Below, one piece after another: positions 6,732-16,800 of a stretch of 21,960 bases of DNA. Position 1 is the first letter of the stretch. Each line of letters starts with the position of its first letter. The position numbers and the translations under genes were made by a program. This DNA is from a bacterium (GTDB lineage: Bacteria > Actinomycetota > Acidimicrobiia > UBA5794 > ZC4RG35). The stretch spans positions 1-21,960 of the forward strand of contig JAPPKR010000118.1 in assembly GCA_028819835.1 (NCBI GenBank). The letters are read 5' to 3'. A model generated the notes under the pieces. It saw nothing but the letters and a program-made list of their open reading frames with translations. It did not search any database and was not told the origin of the DNA.

Positions 6732-6858
6732 CTACTTAAAAGAACACCCGCCGGGCCGTTTCCGTTGCACCCTTTGGCGGGCGACTCTTGGGGGTGGGAA
6801 ACCGGCCGGTCTTGAAGAGTTACGGAGCAACCTCCCAGATAAGCTACCGTGTTCGGTG
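6732..6858. promoter_or_regulatory. Divergent promoter region with two outward GGAAAC elements
   Basis: Toward the sigma gene (minus) the element reads CGGAAACGGCCCGG (GGAAAC 6763-6758). Toward the LigD polymerase gene (plus) it reads GGGAAACCGGCCGG (GGAAAC 6797-6802). The two are near-identical and in inverted orientation, each with a plausible -10 region about 16 nt downstream. GGAAC-type -35 elements are typical of ECF sigma factors. A TAAGCT at 6840-6845 could be a second, leaderless start for LigD. Confidence 0.5.
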
Positions 6859-7863
6859 ATGGCCGATGTGACCATGGTCGAGCTTGCCGGGGAAGAGGTG
6901 AGGATCTCTAGCCCGTCCCGGGTCGTCTTTCCCCGACAGGGTTGGACCAAGATGGACGTGGTGGAGCACTTTGCGTCATGCGCGGAGGGCGCGTTACGAG
7001 GAGTGAGCAACCGCCCGACCATGCTCAAGCGCTACATGAAGGGAGTGGAACAGCCTCCCATCTACCAGAAGAGGGCTCAGAAGAGAACCCCTTTCAAGAC
7101 CGTTGACATCCGGTTCCCTTCCCAGCGGCCGGGGGTGATGAACGTGCCCACCACCGCGGCCGACATCATCCGCCTGGCGCAGTTGGGATGTCTGGATTTC
7201 CATCCCTGGCCGGTCCGGGCCGACGACATAGATCACCCCGACGAGTTGCGGTTCGACTTCGATCCCACTCCCGGCTTCGGGTTCGCCCAGGTGAAGGAGG
7301 CGGCATTGGCGGCGGGTTCCCTGCTGGAGGAGGTGGGCCTGCGGGGATGGCCCAAGACCTCTGGTAGCCGCGGCATTCATGTGTATGTGCGGATAGAGCG
7401 CCAATATGACTTCCACCACACCCGCCGGGCGGTACTGGCATTCGCCAGGGAATTGGAGAGGCGCCTTCCCGGCCTGGTCACCACTAGGTGGTGGAAGGAG
7501 GAGCGCAGGGGAATCTTCTTGGACTACAACCAGAACGCGCGGGACAAGACCGTCTCATCCGCTTATGGGGTGCGTCCCACGGGTTATGTCTCCGCTCCCC
7601 TGACTTGGGCCGAGTTGCCCGACGTGGAGATCGAGGATTTCCCGATGGACCGGTTCGCTGACCGCTACAGGGAGGTTGGCGACTTAACGGAGGGGATAGA
7701 TCAGGCGGCGGGCGAGATCCATACTCTCCTGGAATGGGTGGTTCGCGACGAGGAGGAGTACGGCTTGGGAGACGCGCCGTGGCCTCCCCACTATCCCAAA
7801 CAACCGGGAGAGCCTCCCCGGGTCCAACCCTCCCGCCAGCGCCGCGCCGACCACGAATACTGA
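6859..7863 (+). CDS. Stand-alone LigD polymerase (PolDom, primase-polymerase) protein
   Basis: The 334-residue protein matches the polymerase domain of LigD across its length. The catalytic acidic pair DFD is at residues 133-135 (LRFDFDPTPG), with TSGSRGIHVYVRI at 167-179 and the third acidic residue in FLDYNQNARDKT (Asp222). SSAYGVRP and VSAPLTW follow. Such enzymes add nucleotides, often ribonucleotides, at breaks during non-homologous end joining or base repair. There is no ligase or nuclease domain, and no Ku gene in the window. ATG 6859 follows an in-frame GTG at 6856; neither has a good SD. It is divergent from the ECF sigma gene and may share its regulation. Confidence 0.92.
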   Translation: MADVTMVELAGEEVRISSPSRVVFPRQGWTKMDVVEHFASCAEGALRGVSNRPTMLKRYMKGVEQPPIYQKRAQKRTPFKTVDIRFPSQRPGVMNVPTTAADIIRLAQLGCLDFHPWPVRADDIDHPDELRFDFDPTPGFGFAQVKEAALAAGSLLEEVGLRGWPKTSGSRGIHVYVRIERQYDFHHTRRAVLAFARELERRLPGLVTTRWWKEERRGIFLDYNQNARDKTVSSAYGVRPTGYVSAPLTWAELPDVEIEDFPMDRFADRYREVGDLTEGIDQAAGEIHTLLEWVVRDEEEYGLGDAPWPPHYPKQPGEPPRVQPSRQRRADHEY

Positions 7864-8536
7864 GGGAGCCGCGGCCGAACCGGAACGGGACAAGCAACGA
7901 GCGATCCGGCAGAGAACATCCGAACCAACCTCTAACTAGACAGCCTCCTCCCCGGGTTGTTGGGGGTGCCCACGGAAATTCTGTTGTGGGCATTGCTTTA
8001 GTGCAAACGTGTGGTCGGGATGTCCCACAATCAAAGCACCCGCTGGAGAGCCATGCCCCGGGGCCAAGCCGCCCTTTCCGTGGCTGCATTCAAGGAACCC
8101 GGTACTCATCCCAAGGGATTCATACTCCTGACCCGTTCCGCCCCGACCCACACCCATCTCTGCTCCTTCAGTTTCGTGCCTCTTCATAGGCATCGCAGGT
8201 TCCTCTGGTAATAGTCCGGTATTCGTTTGTCCCGCGCGAGTTGACTTTGGCTTCTGGTAGGCGGGCCAGCCACACTCCAGGTGGAAACACGCTGCGCAGG
8301 TGACGACAGGAGCAAAATGCCCGGGCGGTCGAGCCATAGCCGCAACATGGACGGTCGGCTTCAATGTTGGGCGCCACGCCGACGATCATGCTCGTGGAGG
8401 CGCTCTCTACCTCTCGAAGGGCCAGTCCCTTACGGATTCGGTTGAAATGCTCCGAGAATCATGCGGGGGCTTCTGACCTATGCCAGCTTGTGCCAAGCGT
8501 CGCCAACTACTCTGTGCGGCATGGAGAATTGTCCAG
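7864..8536. other. Poorly coding gap, about 670 bp
   Basis: I see no recognisable gene here. Short minus-strand frames (8168-8389 and 7936-8364) have no recognisable domains and unlikely composition. A 7-bp inverted repeat TTGTGGG (7984-7990)/CCCACAA (8024-8030) is present. The region may be the remains of lost genes plus the promoter of the next gene. Confidence 0.45.
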
Positions 8537-9136
8537 GTGATCGAAATACCGGACCTGTCGACCAGGAGAACGTCGTTGGCCGATGACGGCACTCGGCTTC
8601 GGGATCGGATGAGGTCGGTCGCTCGGCTCCTCACCCGAGCGATCAGCTGCTTGGACGAGGACGGAATGCCGACCCAGGACCTTTGGTGGGAGTTACACCA
8701 GGCTGGTGAGATCGACGTCAAGGACCATTCCCTGAGCCTGCCAGAGCGTATCTTGCGGCTAGCCGAGGCGTTTATGGCCTGGGCCGACGGGCATTACCTG
8801 GCAATCGAACAGGACGAGCGAGACGCCTGGTTGGAAGATGGAATCGCCCGCACTCGGCAACTGCATGAAATGAATCCGGACGTCGACGAGGAACTTTGTA
8901 CGCTGGCCGCCACCCTATTGGAGCACATCCGCGACGAGCGACCGTGGTCGATTCTTGAGTCAATAGCCAGTGACCTGCCGCTTGCCACTCTCGTGGAAGG
9001 GCGGACTGAAACGCACGCGGCTATAGCGCTCGGGCTTCAGACGCTGATGCAAAGTGTCGATCCTGACGACCAGAGAATCGCCATCGCCAAGAGCCTGAAT
9101 CTGATCCGCAGAATAGTACAAGAAAACGGCAAGTGA
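8537..9136 (+). CDS. Hypothetical all-helical protein next to SbcCD-like genes
   Basis: I do not recognise a family. From GTG 8537 the product has 199 residues; an in-frame ATG at 8480 would add 19 but gives a less protein-like start, and GGAG lies 10 nt before the GTG. The sequence is acidic and predicted mostly helical, with segments such as LSLPERILRLAEAFMAWADG and DQRIAIAKSLNLIRRIVQENG. There is no signal peptide or membrane helix. It lies 80 bp upstream of the SbcD-like gene on the same strand, but that gene has its own putative promoter, so operon membership is uncertain. Confidence 0.65.
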   Translation: MIEIPDLSTRRTSLADDGTRLRDRMRSVARLLTRAISCLDEDGMPTQDLWWELHQAGEIDVKDHSLSLPERILRLAEAFMAWADGHYLAIEQDERDAWLEDGIARTRQLHEMNPDVDEELCTLAATLLEHIRDERPWSILESIASDLPLATLVEGRTETHAAIALGLQTLMQSVDPDDQRIAIAKSLNLIRRIVQENGK

Positions 9137-9201
9137 TATAGACGGGGTCGAACGGCTCCCATCAATTCATTGCATCCGTGGGGGAAGTGACTTGTCTTGG
9201 A

Positions 9202-9207
9202 TAGAAT
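9202..9207 (+). promoter_or_regulatory. Putative -10 box (TAGAAT) of the SbcD/SbcC-like operon
   Basis: TAGAAT ends 9 nt before ATG 9217 and no SD lies between them, which fits a leaderless or very short-leader transcript. It resembles the TAGANT boxes before msrB, the thioredoxin-fusion gene and the alpha/beta hydrolase gene. Confidence 0.4.
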
Positions 9208-9216
9208 CCTTTGGCG

Positions 9217-10341
9217 ATGGTGAGATTCCTTCACACGGCTGACTGGCAGTTGGGTATGACCCGGTCGTATCTGGGAAGCGAGGCTCAGTCGCGTTTTCGC
9301 CAGGCCCGGGTTGATGTGATCCGTCGGATAGCGGGGTTGGCTGTGCAGGAAAGGTGTGCGTTCGTCCTGGTTTGCGGCGATGTGTTCGAGTCCAATCAGG
9401 TGGAGCGGGAGATTGTCGTCAGGGCGTTGGAGGCGATGGGGGAGACTCCCCAGATCACGTTCTATCTGCTGCCCGGCAATCACGATCCGCTGGATGCTGT
9501 GTCCGTTTACCGGTCTCCCACCTTTTCCCAGAATGCTCCCTCGAACGTGGTGGTGCTTGAAAGGCCGGATCCTCTGAAGACGGCGCCTGGTGTGGAGGTG
9601 ATTGCTGCTCCCTGGCGCAGTAAGGATCCCCGCGCCGATCTCGTGAATGCTGCCTGTGACCGGCCGGGTTCAGCGAATGTGATTAGGATCGTGGCCGGGC
9701 ACGGACAGCTCGACAGTTTCTTTCCTGGTCGTCACGATCCTGGGCACGTGTCCCTTCCGGGACTTGAGGAGAAGATCGAGGCGGGATCGGTTCACTACGT
9801 GGCGTTGGGAGACCGTCACTCTAGGACCGAGGCGGGCCGCACGGGTCGGGTTTGGTATTCGGGCGCGCCCGAGCCGACGGCTTTCAGGGAGGTCGATCCG
9901 GGCAAAGTCCTGGTGGTCAGCCTGGGGGCCGATTGGATCGAGGTGGTGGAACGGTCGGTTGGCCAGTGGAGATTCTTGGATAAGGAGTGGGAATTGATCG
10001 GTGACGCCGACATCGACGCTCTTGACGGGTGGCTCTCGGACCTTCGGCCCAAGGAACGGACCATCATCAGAATGTCGTTGGACGGCCGGATATCTCTCAG
10101 GCAGAAGGCGCGGCTCGACGTGCTCCTCAGGGACCATGCCGCTCCGCTGGCTGCCCTCGAGGTGGACGACCGTGATCTGGTTGCATCACCCGACGAGACC
10201 GATATCGAGGAGTTCGGCTTCTCCGGTTTCGCCCGTAAGGCATTGGCGGATCTTAGGGAGTTGGCCGATGAGGGCGAGGAGGCGCCGGTCGCCCGTGACG
10301 CATTGGTTCTGCTACGTCGGCTGATAGGGGAGAGTCGATGA
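9217..10341 (+). CDS. SbcD/Mre11-like metallophosphoesterase (DNA repair exonuclease family)
   Basis: The 374-residue protein begins FLHTADWQLG, the first metal motif, with Asp9 but Gln11 where classical SbcD has His. Further motifs are CGDVFE (GD at 54-55), LPGNHD (87-90), AGHG (His162) and ALGDRHS (198-202), where classical ALGHxH has Asp in place of the first His. VWYSGAPEPTAF follows. The DWQ and GD-x-H variants are familiar from a subgroup of SbcD-like proteins, so activity may be kept with altered metal coordination. By family it would be a Mn-dependent nuclease acting with the ATPase encoded next. ATG 9217 is preferred over the in-frame TTG at 9211. Its stop overlaps the next start (ATGA, 10338-10341). 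Confidence 0.88.
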   Translation: MVRFLHTADWQLGMTRSYLGSEAQSRFRQARVDVIRRIAGLAVQERCAFVLVCGDVFESNQVEREIVVRALEAMGETPQITFYLLPGNHDPLDAVSVYRSPTFSQNAPSNVVVLERPDPLKTAPGVEVIAAPWRSKDPRADLVNAACDRPGSANVIRIVAGHGQLDSFFPGRHDPGHVSLPGLEEKIEAGSVHYVALGDRHSRTEAGRTGRVWYSGAPEPTAFREVDPGKVLVVSLGADWIEVVERSVGQWRFLDKEWELIGDADIDALDGWLSDLRPKERTIIRMSLDGRISLRQKARLDVLLRDHAAPLAALEVDDRDLVASPDETDIEEFGFSGFARKALADLRELADEGEEAPVARDALVLLRRLIGESR

Positions 10342-12995
10342 GAATCCACCGCGTGCGGCTTCGCAACTATCGCGGGATTACGAACACATATGTGGAGTTT
10401 CCCACGGAAGGGGTCACAATCATCGAAGGGGCCAACGAGATCGGGAAGACCTGCATACCCCAGGCTATCGACCTCATCTTCGAAAAGCTTGACTCGTCTC
10501 GCGCCAAGGTGGTGATGGACGCCAAGCCCGTACACCGCAGCGAGGTACCCGAGGTGGAAATAGAGGTTTCTACGGGCACCTACCGGTTCACTTACCGAAA
10601 GCGATGGCTCAGACAACCTGAGACCGTTCTCGCGATCACCGCCCCGTACGTCGAACGGATCGACGGCTGTTTGGCCCATGAGCGCGTGAGGGCGATCCTT
10701 GAGGAAACCTTGGATCCGCATCTTTGGCGTGCCCTGCGGATCGAGCAGTGGGCCGGAACTATCCGACAGACCGAATCTTTCCTACCGTCTTTGAATATAC
10801 GCTCGCTGGTGGATGCGCTGGATGTGGCTGCGGGTGGCGATGTGGCTAGTGACAGTGAGGACAGTCTGTGGAGGCGAATCTGTGCCGAACGGGAAAAGCA
10901 TTGGACGCCTACCGGCCGGGTCAAATCGGAACGGATCGCGCTAAGAAATGGCGTTGAGGAGTCTCAGAAAAACCTGGCTGATTTGCAACGCCGACTCGAG
11001 GAAATCGAACGCGACGCCGCTAGGGTTGCCCACCTTCGTTCCGACCGGGCCCGGCTCGAGGTGCTTCGAGCGGAGTGTGATCAGAACGAGCGGGATTTGG
11101 ATGAACGACGGGCCGAGGCGGAGCGGCTGCGCAGCCGGGTGGAGCGTCTCGACAGCGTTCACCGGGAGAGGATGGCACAGAGGGACCGCATCATCACCGA
11201 GCAGCACCGTCGCGGTGACCTGGTGAATGCGCGTGACTCTCGAAACGCAGAACTGGCCGCGTTGGAAGCCGAGGGTCGGCGGATAGCTCCCGTCATGGAA
11301 GCGGCCGTTGCAGACGCCACCGAGGCTCGTGTTGCTCTTGAAGAGGCCGCTGCCGCGCTCAAAGACGCCGAAACCGGCTATCACGCCGCCCGCGGAGATC
11401 ACGAGCACCACCGTTCCCTTATCGACTTGGAACAGCTTGGCGAACGCTGGCAGAGAACAATGGCGGCCCAGGGCAGGCTGCGGGATGCGGAGGCCTACCT
11501 GGAGTCAGCCAGGGTTGACGATGATCTGTTGTCCCGGATCGAAAATGCCCATCTTGCCGTGGTGCGGGCCGAGGCCGCCGTCCAAAGCGCCGGAGCGCGG
11601 CTGGAAGGAAGGGCTCTATCCGACATCATTATGCGTATCGACAGCGAGGAAGCCACTTTCGCAGCTGGCGAGGAGATAAGGAAGATCGTGGCGCAGGAAC
11701 TGGAACTCCTCGTGCCCGGAGTCGCGGAAGTTCGGATAAAGATCGGGACCGAATCCAGGAATCTGGTGACCGAATTAAACCGCGCCCGGCAAGAGTTCCA
11801 CAACCTGTGCGCCTCGGGCGGGGTCTCCGATCTGGTCGGAGCTCGCCGGGCGGCGACTGAACGGGAGGAAGCCAAGCGAAACCAGCGGGAGTCGATCTCC
11901 GCCATGAAGAATGATCTTCGGGACCTCACACCCCGAGTGATGCAAGAAAAGATCGAAGGAATCCGTCGGCGGGTGGAACACTATGCCGCTGAACGACCCT
12001 CCGACCCGCCACTGCCGTACACCTATGAGGAAGCAAAGCGGATCGCCGCGGAGAAAAACCGCCTCTTCGACGAATGCCGAGCCGGGTACGAGATGCGGCA
12101 GACTGATGCCAGGTCTGCGGAGAGGAGACTTAAAGACGAGGAAATCAGAAAAGCCATCCTGGAGGATCGCATCCAAAACGCCCAAAGCGCTCTGGGAGAG
12201 GCCGAGCGCCTGCTAAGGTCAGCACGGGAGGAACGCTCGGACTCCGATCTGGCAGAGGATCTCCAGTCGGCGCAGGACAGAGTCAGGGACGCTCTCGCTT
12301 CGCTGGAACGAGCCAGGGAAGACCTGAGTGCTGTTGATCCCGGCTCCGTCGAGATTCTGCTCAACAACGCCCGCGCCGCCAACCGGCGGGCAGTCGAAGA
12401 CCTACGGCGCAACGAGGAAGAAGAAAGAGATTTGAGCGCCGGCTTGAGACTGCGCGGCGAAGCGGGCCTTCACACGCGGATCGGCGAGGTGGAACGCCGA
12501 CTGAGGCGGGACCAGCGAGACTATGAGCGCCTTGAAGCGCGAGCCAACGCGGCGCAGTTGCTGTGGTCCCGGTTCGCTGAACGTCGATTAGAGAGCCGAC
12601 AGCGCTACCACGCCCCCCTTACAGAACGCATCGCGGAACTTGGACGCATCGTATTCGGTCCCGGTTTCAAAGTGGAACTCAGCGAGGACCTGGAAGTGGC
12701 CCGCCGCACCCTCGAAGGGGTCACCCTCGACGTGGAACAACTGAGCGCGGGTGCCCGAGAACAGCTAGGACTCCTCAGCAGACTCGCATGCGCGTTAATC
12801 GTCAGCCCCAACGGCGGCGGTGCCCCAGTGATCATCGACGACGCCCTAGGGTGGAGCGACCCCGACCGCCTGAAACGCATGAGTGCCACAATCGCGGTCG
12901 CCGGAAAACAGTGCCAAATCGTCATTCTCACCTGCACACCAGGCCGCTACGCTCACATCGGCGACGCGAAGGTGATCACACTGCCCAACCAGTGA
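10338..12995 (+). CDS. SbcC/Rad50/YhaN-like coiled-coil ATPase
   Basis: The 885-residue product has a split ABC-type ATPase. Walker A GANEIGKT is at residues 31-38. The signature LSAGAREQL starts near residue 802, and the Walker B APVIIDDALGWSD lies near 829-841, with two Asp where Rad50 has Asp-Glu. Between them are long Arg/Glu/Ala-rich coiled-coil stretches (about 190-440 and 580-750) separated by a less charged part. No CxxC is present, so a Rad50 zinc hook is absent, as in YhaN-type proteins. It should act with the coupled SbcD-like nuclease at DNA ends or on foreign DNA. Translation is coupled through an ATGA overlap. Confidence 0.88.
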   Translation: MRIHRVRLRNYRGITNTYVEFPTEGVTIIEGANEIGKTCIPQAIDLIFEKLDSSRAKVVMDAKPVHRSEVPEVEIEVSTGTYRFTYRKRWLRQPETVLAITAPYVERIDGCLAHERVRAILEETLDPHLWRALRIEQWAGTIRQTESFLPSLNIRSLVDALDVAAGGDVASDSEDSLWRRICAEREKHWTPTGRVKSERIALRNGVEESQKNLADLQRRLEEIERDAARVAHLRSDRARLEVLRAECDQNERDLDERRAEAERLRSRVERLDSVHRERMAQRDRIITEQHRRGDLVNARDSRNAELAALEAEGRRIAPVMEAAVADATEARVALEEAAAALKDAETGYHAARGDHEHHRSLIDLEQLGERWQRTMAAQGRLRDAEAYLESARVDDDLLSRIENAHLAVVRAEAAVQSAGARLEGRALSDIIMRIDSEEATFAAGEEIRKIVAQELELLVPGVAEVRIKIGTESRNLVTELNRARQEFHNLCASGGVSDLVGARRAATEREEAKRNQRESISAMKNDLRDLTPRVMQEKIEGIRRRVEHYAAERPSDPPLPYTYEEAKRIAAEKNRLFDECRAGYEMRQTDARSAERRLKDEEIRKAILEDRIQNAQSALGEAERLLRSAREERSDSDLAEDLQSAQDRVRDALASLERAREDLSAVDPGSVEILLNNARAANRRAVEDLRRNEEEERDLSAGLRLRGEAGLHTRIGEVERRLRRDQRDYERLEARANAAQLLWSRFAERRLESRQRYHAPLTERIAELGRIVFGPGFKVELSEDLEVARRTLEGVTLDVEQLSAGAREQLGLLSRLACALIVSPNGGGAPVIIDDALGWSDPDRLKRMSATIAVAGKQCQIVILTCTPGRYAHIGDAKVITLPNQ

Positions 12996-13184
12996 TGCGT
13001 GTCAACTCCTGGGTGTGGTATAGACGAACTTACAGAAAGAACGCGGCACCCTGATACTAGATATGGTGCGGACAAAGGCAGATAGCACACTGACCTGGGG
13101 TGGTATAGGGCGATAAGGTGTTGGGGGAGGGAACCCAAAGGGGCCCCGTTTTTCGCGAGATTTCGGTAGATGTTGGAGGGGGGT
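12996..13184. other. Convergent intergenic region
   Basis: This lies between the SbcC-like gene (plus) and dcd (minus). A G-rich stretch followed by CCCCGTTTTT (13144-13153) could form a weak terminator for the plus-strand operon: GGGG at 13123-13127 may pair with CCCC at 13144-13147. The pairing is poor, so this is tentative. No small gene is evident. Confidence 0.35.
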
Positions 13185-13763
13185 TCAGACCTGCCTGGGG
13201 TCGGGGAAGTCTTGGTGGCTGCGGCTGGCGGTGGGCCCTGTCTGGCCCTGGTATTTGGAGCCGATCACCCCGCTGCCGTAGGGGTTGTCGGCGGGGGTGG
13301 TCATCTGGTAGAAGCTGATCTGCCCGATGCGCATCCCGGGATAGATGGCAATGGGAAGCTGGGCGACGTTCGAAAGCTCCAGCGTGAGGTGCCCGTCGAA
13401 GCCGGGGTCCACGAACCCCGCCGTGGAGTGGATCAACAGACCCAGCCGGCCCAGGCTGGATTTTCCTTCCAGTCGGGCTACGACGTCATCTCCCAGCCGT
13501 ACCCGTTCAAGGGTGGCGCCCAGGGCGAACTCCCCGGGATGGAGGATGAAGTGGTGATCTGGGTTCACCTCATGGATAGAGGTCAGGTCTTCTTGAGCCT
13601 GGCGGGGATCTATGTGCGGATAGAGATGGTTGGCGAAGACCCGAAAAGTCGGCGCCACCCGAAGGTCCACGCTGGAAGGTTGCACGTGGGATTCCTCGTA
13701 GGGATCGATCTCGATCCGGCCTTCCGCCAAGGCTTCCTTTATCGATCGGTCAGAGAAGATCAC
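13185..13763 (-). CDS. dcd: Bifunctional dCTP deaminase / dUTP diphosphatase
   Basis: The 192-residue protein has the full Dcd pattern: [31 protein letters not shown], the active-site [13 protein letters not shown], then [21 protein letters not shown] with the catalytic Glu, and the C-terminal [15 protein letters not shown] that closes over the nucleotide. The size and the [10 protein letters not shown] segment match the Mycobacterium/Methanocaldococcus type that turns dCTP directly into dUMP, avoiding free dUTP. The start is GTG 13763 with AGGGAG 5 nt upstream. The motif CCCGTGATC at the start recurs 28 bp upstream. It lies 91 bp downstream of the M16 gene. Confidence 0.95.
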   Translation of the reverse strand: MIFSDRSIKEALAEGRIEIDPYEESHVQPSSVDLRVAPTFRVFANHLYPHIDPRQAQEDLTSIHEVNPDHHFILHPGEFALGATLERVRLGDDVVARLEGKSSLGRLGLLIHSTAGFVDPGFDGHLTLELSNVAQLPIAIYPGMRIGQISFYQMTTPADNPYGSGVIGSKYQGQTGPTASRSHQDFPDPRQV

Positions 13764-13808
13764 GGGTGCTCCCTACCTTGGGAACGATCACGGGCCAATT
13801 CTGGAGGG

Positions 13809-13835
13809 GATGGCGGCAGAAAGCCCGCCGCCATC
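13809..13835 (-). terminator. Hairpin downstream of the SLH-M16 peptidase gene
   Basis: GATGGCGG (13809-13816) pairs perfectly with CCGCCATC (13828-13835) around an 11-nt loop, 20 bp beyond the M16 stop codon. No U-run follows on the minus strand. Confidence 0.45.
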
Positions 13836-13854
13836 GCTTCACAGAGTGACAACC

Positions 13855-16800
13855 TTACCCACTTCCATTGGGGTTGGCGGTGGGCACCCGGACGATCTCC
13901 ACGCGCCCTTCCCGGTCGTAGAGAGTGGCGGCCATGGACTTCACCGAGGCCACCGTGATTGCATCCAGTTCCTCCAGAGAGTCCTGGGAGGTGGCAAGGT
14001 CCGCGTCGTCGAGGTGCAGCCTGCTGATGAGGGTGCTGAGCAGTGCGCCGTTGCTGGGTTCGGTGTAGTCGGCCCGGAGAACTGCCCTGGCCTGCTCCAG
14101 TTCTTCGGGGGTGGGCCCGTTTGCAACGAGGTCGGCCAGGATCGAGAGTACCCGATTGTAGGCAGCCTGGTAACCGTCGGCATCCACGGTGAAGTACAGG
14201 TCCGAGTAGACAGTGGGCCTGGGCGTCAGGGACACTGCAATGTTAACTCCCGCAATGTATGAGGCGCCCAGTTCTTCACGGACCAACCGCCAGAGGCGGT
14301 CATCAAGGATTAAATCCAGTGCGCGGGCATTGACTCGCTCGGACAGGTAAGCGGAAATGGCCGCGTCGTGGTACATCTGCAGTACGGCGCTCATGTCTGC
14401 GGTTACCGGGATCTCCCGCTGCACCAACTCGGTGGGCGCAGGTCGGTGGCGGTCCACGAAGGTGTCGGGATCGCCGGCGGGGAGGGTCCCGATGTAATGG
14501 CGGGCCAGTCGCTCCACCTCTTCGGCGCTGGCGTCTCCCACGACCGCCAGCATCATGTCGTCCACATCACCCAGGCGCTCCTGGTAGTAGCTGAGGAACG
14601 TATCGGGGCTCAGGGTGGCCAGTTGTTCCCTGGTGGCGTAGGGGTGGTGCCACTCGGTACCGAAGCGGGCCTCGTTGTAGACCACCCATGCCTTCCAGGC
14701 AGGGTTCACTTCCGCAAACGAGGTGCGGATGGCGGTGCTGTTGAAGGCCTGACCGAAGGCGAGATCGTCCACCCGGGGGGCTGTGACAGCCAGGTGCAGG
14801 AGTTGGAACAGCGTCTCCAGGTCTTCGGGGTTGGCGCCGCCGTCGAAACCCTCAACCGTTTCACCAATGACGGCGCCCAGCGATGCGGTGCTCTCTCCGA
14901 GGAACCGGTCCATCTGCAGTTTGCTCAGATCACCGAAACCGCTTCCGAACACCGCTTCCACCGCCCGAAAAGCCAGAGCCCGGGCTCCCGGATAGAGCGT
15001 CGACCATCCCCCCAGGGACCGCGCCCTGATGTTGACCGTCGCCTCTTCGATGTCTGAGTAGACGAACACCACCCGCGCTCCGTTGGCGAACTCCCATTCG
15101 GTGGCGTCCAGCACAGCCAGTGTCCGGGTGGCGACCGGGCTCACCGGCTCGGGGACCTCCATCAGCCTGTCGATCTCGGGCTCGATCGGCGGCGGCTCGC
15201 TCCGGGGTCTGGCTGCCTCCACGGCGGCCTTCAGGGCGGCGGGCGTGGGCACGCTGGCCGCGTCGGGGCCCACTGCCAAGACAATCAGGCCTGCCCGGTT
15301 CATCAGCCAGCGGAAGTGGTTGGTCAACTCTTGGGCGGTGACGCCCTCCAAGAAGGCCGACAGCCGGTCATAGCGTTCCTGCGGCGCGCTTATGTCCGCT
15401 CCGGACAGGAAGTGGGAGACGTAACTCTCCGCATACTCGACGTCCCTGGTCGAAGGGGCGTTGTCAAGTTGGTACTCCAGTGAGGTGGCGAACGCCTTGG
15501 TGGCGCGGGCCACGTCGTCATCGTTGAAGCCATACCGCTGGACGGTCTGCAACACCGAGACGTAGTCTCTCGAAGCGCTGTCGAGGTTCTCACCCTGCCA
15601 GTTGGTGCCGTAGTAGCGAAGGCCCTGGTTGTGGTTGAAGGCATAGAAATGGGGCGCATCCACCTGGGTCAGTTCACCGCGATAGAAGGCGTCCTCGAGT
15701 CGGTTCTGGACCATGGTGGCGGCCAGGCTCTCCAACATCAGAAGACGGTCTCCTCCCACGGTCGCGTAGTCGAAAGTCGGGATGGCGATGTCCAGCGAGA
15801 TGAAGGAGAGGCCGTATTCGTCGTCCGTCACCACGTCGTAGGATGACGTCTGGCCATGGGTGATCTCGCCAAGGGAGAAGTCCGGTGCCGCACCGGGCTC
15901 AATCGATCCGAAATGTTCCTCGACCAGGGCGAATAGTTCGTCAGCGGGCCGATCGCCGACCACTACGATCGCCATGTTCGACGGCACGTACCACGTCTCG
16001 TAGAACTCTCGGAGGTCCTCGGCCGTGGTGGACTCGATAGCAGCCACCGTCCCGATCGGATAGTAGCCCTCGTACGGTGTCCCCTGGGTGTAGACCCGGT
16101 CGAATTCGGCTGAGATGCTGCCGCTGGCGGTGGCGGTCCGGAACCGCAACTCATCGAGAACCACGCCACGCTCCGACTCCACAGCCTCCGCTTCGATGAG
16201 AGCGGCGTGGCCCATCTGCGACAGTACGTGCATCGCCGTGTTTACGTTCTCCGCAGGATCTGTGGTGACGGTGAGATCGTAAACGGTCTGGTCGTACCAG
16301 ACACCGGCGTTGAGGTCGGGGCCGAATTCCGCTCCAAGCGAACGTAGGGTGGCCTTGAACTCCTCGTCCGGGTAGGCCTCGGTCCCCCGGAAGAGCATGT
16401 GTTCAACAAAGTGGGCCATACCCAATCCCGGCGCGGGCTCGTTGACGGATCCTGCATTGACCACCAGTCTCAGGGTCACGCTGTTGCCGGGTTTGTCGTT
16501 CTCTCTCACGTAGTAGGTGTAGCCGTTGTCGAGGGTCCCGACCCGTACCGCCGGGTCGGTCGGCAGCAGAGTCGCGTCCAAGGCAGGTTGGTAACCGGGC
16601 CGGGCCACCAGACCCGTGGCTCTCCCCAGGAAACTCGCCATCTGGCCCCGGGTCACCTCCCGGGAGGGACAGAACAGGTACGGGTCGGCGGAGCAGCCTG
16701 TGGAGACGCCGGCGCCGGCGAGAGCATTGATGTCGGATGCGTCTTCGACACTGTCCAGGTCGCCGAACCCGACGTAGCCGGTCGGCGGGAGGTTGAAGGC

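Noticed and set aside
7936..8389. Minus-strand frames of 142 and 73 residues in the gap after the LigD polymerase gene
   Set aside because: They have no recognisable domain, no convincing ribosome binding site and odd residue composition. They could be gene remains but cannot be supported.
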